Below are positions 1 through 5,197 of a stretch of 5,197 bases of DNA, one piece after another. Position 1 is the stretch's first letter. Each line of letters opens with the position of its first letter. The notes beneath the pieces are model-generated. The model was not told the DNA's origin. It was given only the letters and a program-made list of their open reading frames with translations, and searched no databases. The stretch comes from Planctomycetota bacterium (GTDB taxonomy: Bacteria > Planctomycetota > Planctomycetia > Planctomycetales > Planctomycetaceae): positions 1 to 5,197 of the forward strand of contig JAQBZS010000617.1 of the NCBI GenBank assembly GCA_027622115.1. The letters are read 5' to 3'. The position numbers were made by a program, and so were the translations under genes.

Positions 1-200
1 CCAAAACTCGCCTCCACGATCGGGAGGTCACGGACATGCCTGCACCAATCGTACCAAACCAAGAAGTCGCGATCCGGTGCGTGCGTTGATGAGTTTCGCT
101 GTTTTCCACGATCACACACTGATCGATGAGAGCATGTGGTGTCCAGGGAGGTCGGATATGGTGCGCCGAAGTCGACGTTGCGATCATTCTCGTTTATCCG
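1..200 (-). pseudogene. Possible 5'-truncated or decayed coding remnant leaving the left edge
   Basis: This is a tentative entry. About 66 codons are open without a stop on the minus strand from 200 to 1, and G/C is favoured at third positions, most clearly in the last 25 codons. The inferred peptide contains a dense run of aromatic and hydrophobic residues (LVWYDWCRHVRDLPIVEASF) unlike typical antisense noise. A stop codon directly precedes it at 201-203 and no ATG is available, so if it was once a gene its start has been lost, or translation begins at GTG 119 or TTG 63. I do not recognise the family. The sequence left of the window would settle whether the frame continues. Chance openness is a live alternative because two other frames are also open here. 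Confidence 0.18.
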
Positions 201-220
201 TCAGCCGCAGGCGTTCGCGT

Positions 221-236
221 TGATTGAGGTCAATCA
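221..236. promoter_or_regulatory. 16-bp palindrome, operator-like or small hairpin
   Basis: TGATTGA at 221-227 and TCAATCA at 230-236 are perfect inverted repeats separated by two bases. Beyond one unpaired T (220), GCG at 217-219 also pairs with CGC at 237-239. The symmetry and size fit the binding site of a dimeric regulator, or a short stem with a very tight loop. No gene start lies nearby in the window, so its target is unknown. A chance palindrome cannot be excluded. Confidence 0.3.
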
Positions 237-267
237 CGCACGGGACCGCCAAAACGGCTAGAGACTC

Positions 268-351
268 TCTGAAAAAGCGGGACAGGCACCCACACGTTGA
301 ACTTCGGAATTGAATTGGCACAACATGTGGGAGCCAGTCCCGGTTTTCAGA
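268..351. repeat. 84-bp imperfect palindrome (REP/BIME- or MITE-like), possible bidirectional terminator
   Basis: The left arm (268-299) and right arm (321-351) form a long hairpin with a 21-base loop (300-320). Pairing base by base gives 27 Watson-Crick pairs, four mismatches (A-A at 284/336 and 288/332, G-G at 277/343, C-A at 295/325) and one bulged A (276). The cores are GGGACAGGCACCC (left) and GGGAGCCAGTCCC (right). The stem is flanked by A-runs on the left and T-runs on the right in both readings: T5 follows the stem on the minus strand and T4 on the plus strand. This suits a bidirectional intrinsic terminator, and it begins 36 bases past the stop of the minus-strand gene ending at 388. 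The two-arm shape with internal mismatches is typical of repetitive extragenic palindromes mobilised by REP-associated tyrosine transposases. No transposase is in the window, and copy number cannot be seen from one copy. Confidence 0.72.
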
Positions 352-387
352 TAGCGTCTAATGAATCCGTCAGCCCGGTCATTCGAT

Positions 388-903
388 TCAGTTTCGACAG
401 TCCAAGCGTTCCCATTCGCGACGGACGCGGTTGAGCCCGAATGAGCAAAGTTCGAAGTCCGCGCTCAGTCGCTCCAGCACAGGCGCTTCTTCTTGGAACG
501 GCTCTTCGTCGAACGTACTGGCGATGTAGTAGCCGCGCTTGCCTTGCGCGCAATAGTCCAGCAAATAGTCGCGACGGTCCGTGGCTTGCAGCCGCTTCAA
601 TGCTTCGGGATACACTCCCGACCAGAACAGCGTAAAGTCTCCAATATGACGATAAAGTTCCCGCTTCGGATTCGCTTCGCGATCTTCGGCCTCGATCATC
701 ATTTCGGCAACTTCTTCCAGCCGTTTGCCGCGCGTATCGCGAAACCGAAAGATCTCTTCGGTCTTTACGAACCGCAGCAGCAACTCGACGAGATAGTCGG
801 TGAGTGGGGGATCAGCCACCCCGAATTCCACCTGAAATGTGTGCTCGGTCAGCGCCGTAAACAGTCGACGCAACTCGTTTTCGCCCGTGACGATTGCAAC
901 CAT
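388..903 (-). CDS. Conserved-looking hypothetical protein, cytoplasmic, 171 residues
   Basis: Function unknown; I do not recognise a named domain. The start is placed at the ATG at 903-901 because GGAG (912-915 on the complement) lies eight bases upstream, and because the only longer ATG (957) would begin upstream of the -10 box of the promoter described separately. The 171-residue product has no signal peptide or membrane segment. It is rich in Glu, Arg and Leu and probably largely helical: residues 32-58 (DYLVELLLRFVKTEEIFRF region) and 61-84 look like charged amphipathic helices. A distinctive block follows at 83-100 (LYRHIGDFTLFWSGVYPE), then a dibasic stretch at 109-124 leading to GYYIASTF at 124-131. 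The C-terminus is acidic, then ends in a basic Arg/Trp-rich helix (159-170). I have the impression that the HIGDFTLFW..VYPEAL block recurs in planctomycete hypothetical proteins, but this is recollection only. It is divergent from the DNA glycosylase gene and is followed by the large hairpin at 268-351. Confidence 0.8.
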   Translation of the reverse strand: MVAIVTGENELRRLFTALTEHTFQVEFGVADPPLTDYLVELLLRFVKTEEIFRFRDTRGKRLEEVAEMMIEAEDREANPKRELYRHIGDFTLFWSGVYPEALKRLQATDRRDYLLDYCAQGKRGYYIASTFDEEPFQEEAPVLERLSADFELCSFGLNRVRREWERLDCRN

Positions 904-967
904 TTCCGTTTCTCCAAGCTGAATTAGCGAACAATCGATTCTAGGCCCGCTTTTCAACCTTGGTCAA
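904..967 (-). promoter_or_regulatory. Sigma70-like promoter and ribosome site of the 171-residue gene
   Basis: On the minus strand TTGACC (967-962) is followed after 18 bases by TAGAAT (943-938). These match the -35 (five of six) and -10 (five of six) consensus with acceptable spacing. Transcription would start near 931, leaving a leader of about 28 bases that carries GGAG (915-912) eight bases before the ATG at 903. No equally good promoter is seen on the plus strand for the divergent glycosylase gene in the same 144-bp intergenic region. Confidence 0.6.
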
Positions 968-1047
968 TTGCTTGTTTCGCCATTGTCGGTAGCGTGATTG
1001 AGGAAATCGGTCGGTTCTTACGACGATTGTCAGAATTTGGAGACCAC

Positions 1048-1701
1048 ATGGAATCGATTGGTGACGCAGCGGTGGTGAAACGAGCCGTTCAGCATTTGCG
1101 AAAGAGCGATTCACGGTTGGCAGCGGTGATTGACCGCGTCGGCAAGTTTGAATTGACGCTGCGATCCGATCGATTCGGTTCGTTGGTGCGGTCGATTTTG
1201 GCTCAGCAGATTTCGACGTCCGCCGCAAAGTCGATTTGCAAGAAGGCCAAAGCTCTCATGCCGCGCGGCCGTTTTACGGCTCGGGCCGTGTTGAATCAAT
1301 CGGACGAGGAACTGCGATCGGCGGGGATTTCGCCGCAAAAACTGAGCTATCTGCGCGATCTTGCCGTGAGAATCGATGACGGCCGTCTCAAAACGCGGTC
1401 GCTCGGGCGATTGGATGATGAAGCCGTGATTGAAGAGTTGACGCAGGTTCGCGGTATCGGGCGGTGGACGGCGCAAATGTTCTTGATTTTCACGCTGGGG
1501 CGGACGGACGTGTTTGCCCCCGACGATCTAGGGATTCGCTCGAACATGCAACGCATCTATGAATTGCCGGAATTGCCGGCGAAACTCGAATCGGAAACGA
1601 TCTCCGCGGCTTGGGCTCCGTATCGCAGTGTCGCTTGTTGGTACATCTGGCGGAGCGGGGACATTCAACGCGAGAACGAGGACGCCGCAAAGTGGCTGTA
1701 G
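1048..1701 (+). CDS. DNA-3-methyladenine glycosylase II (AlkA-type, HhH-GPD superfamily)
   Basis: It likely removes alkylated bases such as 3-methyladenine from DNA, starting base-excision repair in the cytoplasm. The ATG at 1048 is chosen because GGAG lies five bases upstream; a GTG at 994 would add 18 residues but has no clear ribosome site. The product is 217 residues. Visible family marks are the helical segment with LAQQIS (residues 51-56), the helix-hairpin-helix LTQVRGIGRWTAQMFL (131-146), the catalytic aspartate in APDDLGI (second Asp, residue 160), and the AlkA-typical WAPYRSVACWYIWR (189-202). The hairpin has Trp140 where bifunctional glycosylases carry Lys, so a monofunctional enzyme is expected. 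There is no four-cysteine iron-sulfur motif, which argues against endonuclease III or MutY. It is shorter than E. coli AlkA and lacks that protein's extra N-terminal domain, resembling compact Mag-type enzymes. It may be co-transcribed with the following glycosyltransferase gene. Confidence 0.92.
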   Translation: MESIGDAAVVKRAVQHLRKSDSRLAAVIDRVGKFELTLRSDRFGSLVRSILAQQISTSAAKSICKKAKALMPRGRFTARAVLNQSDEELRSAGISPQKLSYLRDLAVRIDDGRLKTRSLGRLDDEAVIEELTQVRGIGRWTAQMFLIFTLGRTDVFAPDDLGIRSNMQRIYELPELPAKLESETISAAWAPYRSVACWYIWRSGDIQRENEDAAKWL

Positions 1702-1719
1702 CTGGGACTGCAGCCGACT

Positions 1720-1746
1720 GATCGGTCGGATCTGTCTGATCGGACA
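1720..1746. repeat. Three imperfect 9-bp tandem repeats in the glycosylase-glycosyltransferase gap
   Basis: GATCGGTCG (1720-1728), GATCTGTCT (1729-1737) and GATCGGACA (1738-1746) are adjacent units sharing GATC at the start, with consensus close to GATCKGTCN. The octamer CTGATCGG occurs twice with an 18-base period (1718-1725, 1736-1743). The first unit also lies in a short palindrome, CCGAC (1714-1718) against GTCGG (1725-1729). The stretch follows the glycosylase stop by 18 bases. There is no T-run, so it is not a classical terminator. Confidence 0.55.
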
Positions 1747-1792
1747 AATGAGGCTTACCCGTTCAATTCACCTCCGAACCACCGGACTAGTC

Positions 1793-3085
1793 ATGCACGT
1801 TGCCATTGTCACCGCCGGCGGAGCTGGAATGTTCTGCGGCTCATGCATGCATGACAACACGTGGGCTCGGGCTTTGATGGCGGCCGGCGTCGAAGTGTCT
1901 TTGATTCCCACGTACACGCCGATTCGCGTTGATGAACAGGATGTCAGTCAACATGAAGTGCTGCTCGGCGGCATCAACGTGTATCTCGATCAGAAACTGC
2001 CACTCTGGGGCCGGCTGCCGCGCGTATTCACCGGCTGGCTCAATGCGTCGTGGATCCTGCGGCTGGCGACGAAGTTCGGCGTCAGCAACAACGCCGCCGA
2101 ACTCGGCGATATGACCATTGCGATGCTCTCCGGAGAACTCGGACCGCAACGACGTGAAGTGGAAGAGTTCGGCGAATACTTTTCCGAACGATTGCAACCC
2201 GATGTCATCTGCTACAGCAACGCGTTGCTGGTGGGGACTCTGAAAACGCTGAGACGCAGCTACCACGGCAAGGTGTTTTGCGTGCTCCAGGGCGACGACA
2301 TTTTTCTCAACGGTCTGCCCGACGCCTATCGCAAACAGGCGATCGAGCTGATTCACGAACGGTCCGCCGAATTTGACGGTTTCATCACGCACAGCCGTTA
2401 TTACGCGGACTACATGAGCGAATACCTGGGGCTGCCGCGGGATCGCTTTCACCAACTCCCACTCGGCATCGATTTGTCCGGACATGACGGTCGCCCCGAA
2501 CTTCGCCGCAATGATGCGTTCACGGTGGGGTACTTCGCCAGAATCTGTCCGGAGAAAGGGCTGCAACATTTGGTGGACGGCTTTCGAGTTTTCCACGCGA
2601 AGCATCCGAATTCGCGGCTGTTGGCGGGAGGCTACCTATTCGACAAGCCCTATCTCGAACGCGTGAAACAATCGGCCGTCGATCTCGGCACGGCGTTCGA
2701 ATACATCGGCAGCCCGGAGTCGCACGAACAAAAAGTGGCCTTCATCAAATCCTTGGACGTGTTGTCCGTGCCCACGGAATACCATGAGCCCAAGGGCATT
2801 TACGTGCTCGAAGCGTTGGCGAATGGGACGCCGGTGGTGCAGCCGTCGCACGGGGCGTTTCCGGAATTGATCGAGCACACTGGCGGTGGCCTGTTGGTGG
2901 CACCCACGAATCCCGCAGCACTCGCGTCGGCATTGGAAACCATGCATTCCGACGAAGCACTTCGCTTGCGGTGCGCGACGAGCGGCCATGAAAGCGTCCA
3001 CCAGCATTTCGGAGCCGCTGCGATCGCCCAAGCTTCGATCAACTTGTTTTCCGACTCGTTGAAGGCACGCGTTCCGCCCACTTGA
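1793..3085 (+). CDS. Glycosyltransferase, family 4 (GT-B fold)
   Basis: It probably transfers a sugar from a nucleotide-sugar donor, retaining anomeric configuration, onto a glycan or lipid acceptor at the cytoplasmic face of the membrane. Donor and acceptor cannot be read from sequence. The ATG at 1793 begins at the first strand of the N-terminal Rossmann half, MHVAIVTAGGAGMFCGSC (1-18), as expected for this family. An in-frame ATG at 1748 would only add an unconvincing 15-residue tail that overlaps the tandem repeats. Neither start has a strong ribosome site. The 430-residue protein has an acceptor half (about 1-225) with a conserved-looking CGSCMHDN motif (15-22), then PLGID (223-227) at the linker. 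The donor half contains GYFARICPEKG (246-256, with Arg250 and Lys255 as likely phosphate contacts) and the E-x7-E motif EPKGIYVLE (332-340), followed by GTPVVQPSHGAFPELI (345-360). There is no signal peptide or membrane helix. Its last 15 codons overlap the convergent exporter gene. Confidence 0.93.
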   Translation: MHVAIVTAGGAGMFCGSCMHDNTWARALMAAGVEVSLIPTYTPIRVDEQDVSQHEVLLGGINVYLDQKLPLWGRLPRVFTGWLNASWILRLATKFGVSNNAAELGDMTIAMLSGELGPQRREVEEFGEYFSERLQPDVICYSNALLVGTLKTLRRSYHGKVFCVLQGDDIFLNGLPDAYRKQAIELIHERSAEFDGFITHSRYYADYMSEYLGLPRDRFHQLPLGIDLSGHDGRPELRRNDAFTVGYFARICPEKGLQHLVDGFRVFHAKHPNSRLLAGGYLFDKPYLERVKQSAVDLGTAFEYIGSPESHEQKVAFIKSLDVLSVPTEYHEPKGIYVLEALANGTPVVQPSHGAFPELIEHTGGGLLVAPTNPAALASALETMHSDEALRLRCATSGHESVHQHFGAAAIAQASINLFSDSLKARVPPT

Positions 3086-5197
3086 GCAGGATGGGCAACA
3101 GGACCAGATTCCCGATCAATCCACCGATCATCGCCACGCTGACGAGCACACCGAAGTAGATCAGCGGCACGAACGACGACAACGTCAGCACGCTGAACCC
3201 GGCAATCAATGCCATGTTTGCAAACACCAACGCACGCCCCACGCCTTGATGCGTTGCGCGCAAGGCATCGAGGTGATTCAAGCCGAGGACTCGGCGGGCG
3301 CGGCGATACCCGGAGATGTAATGGATGCTGGAATCCACCGTCAGCCCCAAAGACACGCTGGCAATCATCGCCGTCCCCAGATTGATCGGTTCGTTCAACC
3401 AGCCGAGGATTCCGATCACAATCAGAATCGGGAATGCATTCGGTATGAGGCAAATCAAGCCGATGCGAAAGCTGCGAAACGCCACGGTCATCATGATGGC
3501 AATGCCCGCTGCGGCAATGACGAAACTTACGGTTTGATCCACCAACAGGCTGTCGATGATGAACGTCAGCAGCACGTAGATGCCGGTGACTTTGGCGTCG
3601 GGAAATTCTTGCTCGGTCACGGCCTGGACCGACTCAATCAAGCGATTCTTGTCTTCCGCCGATTGTTGCTCACGGGCTCGCAACAGAATCCGCATGCGAC
3701 CTCGCTTGGAGTTGTACAAACTGGATTCGAATTCCGGTTGTAGACCTCGAATCACGTCCAAGCGTTTTTGCACCGTGCCGAGAAAAAACGGGATTTCCGG
3801 GACGAGTTCCAGCCCATCCGTGATCGACGCCACCTTGGTGAGCCCGGTTGTCGATTCAAGTTGCCGCAAGCGGTCGGTCACGCGGCGGACGCGATCGAGA
3901 TACTTGTCGGTCAGTGCTTTCGGCGCGGGGAAATTGACTTCCAGCGTACCCGCGCCACCCAACCGCTCTTCGACGAATCGCAGCGACTGCACCAAAGGCG
4001 TCGACTCGCGGAAGTTCTTGCTGAAGTCCGTTTGAATCGTCATTCGCCCGAGTCCCACGAGCGACACCACGATGATCAACGCGAAACCCGCGAGGATCGA
4101 CTTCGGAAAGCGGTCGACCCCATCCGTGATCCCGCCGAGGAATCGACCGAGGATCCGCTCGCCATAGGCGACGTGTGGATCGGATTGAAACTCGCCCAAG
4201 AGGATGCCGCCGGGCAGCAACACCACCGTTGCGACCAACACCAAGCCCGTGGCCATGGCCATCATCAACCCGAAACTTTGCACCGGAAGAATGCGGCTCG
4301 ACAACAGGGCCGCGAAACCGATGGCCGTCGTCCCGCAGGTCCAAGTGATGGCCGGCAACAGTTCGGCGAAGGTGACGCGGAGCGCGGCGACTCGATCGAG
4401 CGCCGCGCGATGCTCGCGAAAACGGACGGTGATATGGGTCACCGTGGCCACGCTGATGATGGTCGACAGCGAATTGAGCATCGAACTCACCATGCTGAGT
4501 TCCACGGCACTCACCACCAGCAAGGCCTGAGTCCACACGATGGTCGACATCACCACGATCAGCGGCAGCAGCATCCACCGCACGCTGCTGAAGAACAGAA
4601 ATATCACTCCGGCCAAGAGCGCCACCGAGACTTGAAACAGCACTGCGCCGTCGTTTTCGACGTAGCGAAACATGTCGTGAATTTGCACGGGTTCGCCCAC
4701 GATGGCGACGGCGGTCGGCTGCGAGTCGGCGACTTCTCGAATCCGGGCAATGGTTTCGCCGCGCGGCAGGTCCGGTGTTTCCGGCTTCAACCGCAGAATG
4801 ATCGAGGCCACGTCTCCGTCGGGGCCGACAAGCACGGTGTCAACCATGCGACGCACCTTGGCGGTGCCGTTGGGAATGAACCGTAACAGCTTGACGGACT
4901 TCATCGCATCCGCCACCTGTTGAGTGCTGGCGGCGTTGACGCCTTCGATTCGATTGAGTTGTCCGGCGAATTCACGCAAATGTTTTGCGCTCGCATCCGA
5001 AACCGTGACGCCGTCTTCGCGGAACAAGCCGGGATCGTTGAAGGCCAGGATGACGAATTCGTCGCCGCCAAACAGCGACTTGCTCTCCAGATAATCGAGC
5101 AGTTGCGTATCACCGGCGGCGTAGAGCGCTTCGATCGACTGATCAAATCTCAATTGACGCGCGAGTGGAATCGAGACAGCCACCATCGCCAGGCCCA
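3039..5197 (-). CDS. RND/MMPL-superfamily exporter, N-terminus cut by window edge
   Basis: A proton-driven exporter of the inner membrane of the RND superfamily (MMPL/COG1033 type), a group often linked to lipid or hydrophobic substrates; the substrate here is unknown. The frame stays open to the right edge. The ATG at 5186 falls inside the first membrane helix (GLAMVAVSIPLA), so it is an internal Met and the true start lies outside. Numbering from that Met (715 residues), there is a duplicated architecture. Each half has one leading helix, an extracytoplasmic domain (about 12-175 and 384-545) and five helices. Helices lie near 180-200, 206-228, 234-254, 276-296 and 303-331, then 362-382, 549-570, 574-596, 602-624, 649-671 and 674-703. 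TM10 carries the family's VDSSIHYISGYRR (617-629) with Asp618. The matching TM4 reads SVATVTHITVRFRE (245-258) with Ala247 at the Asp position. The 3' end overlaps the convergent glycosyltransferase gene by 47 bases. Confidence 0.92.
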   Translation of the reverse strand, partial: GLAMVAVSIPLARQLRFDQSIEALYAAGDTQLLDYLESKSLFGGDEFVILAFNDPGLFREDGVTVSDASAKHLREFAGQLNRIEGVNAASTQQVADAMKSVKLLRFIPNGTAKVRRMVDTVLVGPDGDVASIILRLKPETPDLPRGETIARIREVADSQPTAVAIVGEPVQIHDMFRYVENDGAVLFQVSVALLAGVIFLFFSSVRWMLLPLIVVMSTIVWTQALLVVSAVELSMVSSMLNSLSTIISVATVTHITVRFREHRAALDRVAALRVTFAELLPAITWTCGTTAIGFAALLSSRILPVQSFGLMMAMATGLVLVATVVLLPGGILLGEFQSDPHVAYGERILGRFLGGITDGVDRFPKSILAGFALIIVVSLVGLGRMTIQTDFSKNFRESTPLVQSLRFVEERLGGAGTLEVNFPAPKALTDKYLDRVRRVTDRLRQLESTTGLTKVASITDGLELVPEIPFFLGTVQKRLDVIRGLQPEFESSLYNSKRGRMRILLRAREQQSAEDKNRLIESVQAVTEQEFPDAKVTGIYVLLTFIIDSLLVDQTVSFVIAAAGIAIMMTVAFRSFRIGLICLIPNAFPILIVIGILGWLNEPINLGTAMIASVSLGLTVDSSIHYISGYRRARRVLGLNHLDALRATHQGVGRALVFANMALIAGFSVLTLSSFVPLIYFGVLVSVAMIGGLIGNLVLLPILLKWAERVPSTSRKTS

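Larger units (their letters stand above)
1..267. other. Left-edge stretch without a supportable gene
   Basis: No convincing complete gene lies here. On the minus strand, the frame whose codons include 72-74 is open from about 200 to the window edge. It reads plausibly as protein near the edge (for example DFLVWYDWCRHVRDLPIVEA from about 69 down to 10), but it has a TGA at 201-203 immediately upstream and no ATG; only CTG (146), GTG (119) or TTG (63) could start it, none with a Shine-Dalgarno site. A second minus frame has an ATG at 187-185 and is open to the edge, also without a ribosome site. A plus frame is open from 2 to a TGA at 221-223. These open frames could be chance, the edge of a real minus-strand gene, or a decayed gene. 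The right end holds the palindrome at 221-236. Confidence 0.4.

Noticed and set aside
158..223. Small plus-strand frame (21 codons) with GGGAGG seven bases ahead of its ATG
   Set aside because: The Shine-Dalgarno match is good, but the peptide is nearly half Arg and has no features. Conservation would be needed to support it.
493..927. Plus-strand open frame of 144 codons
   Set aside because: It is antisense to the 171-residue gene, which has the ribosome site and promoter; no equivalent signals precede this frame.
994..1047. Upstream GTG start for the DNA glycosylase
   Set aside because: It adds 18 residues ahead of the fold with no clear ribosome site; the ATG at 1048 has GGAG at proper spacing.
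1714..1746. Terminator between glycosylase and glycosyltransferase genes
   Set aside because: The only stem is five base pairs and no T-run follows, so an intrinsic terminator is not supported.
1841..2605. Minus-strand open frame of 254 codons
   Set aside because: It is fully antisense to the GT4 glycosyltransferase, which has unmistakable family motifs. The antisense product shows none.
3768..4886. Long plus-strand open frame of 372 codons inside the exporter region
   Set aside because: It is antisense to the clear RND exporter gene. Its translation is dominated by His, Arg, Gln and Asp with no domain pattern, typical of the complement of a membrane-protein gene.
1..5197. CRISPR array, tRNA or rRNA gene, complete insertion sequence, defence cluster
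   Set aside because: I saw no regularly spaced repeats, no tRNA-like fold, no rRNA sequence, no transposase and no defence-gene domains on either strand.

Overview
The window looks like ordinary chromosomal DNA from a planctomycete (the Pirellula/Rhodopirellula/Planctomycetales side of the phylum). This placement is inferred from the moderately GC-rich coding style, the weak or absent Shine-Dalgarno sites on some genes, the character of the predicted proteins (notably the N-terminus of the glycosyltransferase and a small orphan protein), and a hairpin repeat of a type I associate with planctomycete genomes. It is not proven by any marker gene.

Layout, left to right. Positions 1-387 hold no gene I can defend. 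This stretch has a start-less open frame on the minus strand at the edge, a 16-bp operator-like palindrome (221-236), and a striking 84-bp imperfect palindrome (268-351) that resembles a REP/BIME or MITE-type element. The palindrome sits just downstream of the first gene, where it could also end transcription. Positions 388-903 (minus strand) encode a 171-residue cytoplasmic protein of unknown function with a good ribosome binding site and a convincing sigma70-like promoter. Divergent from it, 1048-1701 (plus) encodes a short AlkA-type DNA-3-methyladenine glycosylase. A 91-bp gap with three imperfect 9-bp tandem repeats leads to 1793-3085 (plus), a GT4 glycosyltransferase. Its last 47 bases overlap, tail to tail, the end of a large minus-strand gene (3039 to beyond 5197). 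That gene encodes a 12-helix RND/MMPL-type exporter and is cut at its N-terminus by the window edge.

The four genes do not form an obvious pathway: one is base-excision repair of alkylated DNA, one is a sugar transferase probably acting on envelope glycans or lipids, one is a membrane exporter, and one is unknown. The glycosylase and glycosyltransferase may be co-transcribed because they share a strand and a short gap. The exporter is convergent and separately transcribed. I see no evidence of a new multi-gene system. The most interesting items are the hairpin repeat, the 9-bp repeats, the convergent coding overlap and the one-sided loss of the proton-relay aspartate in the exporter.
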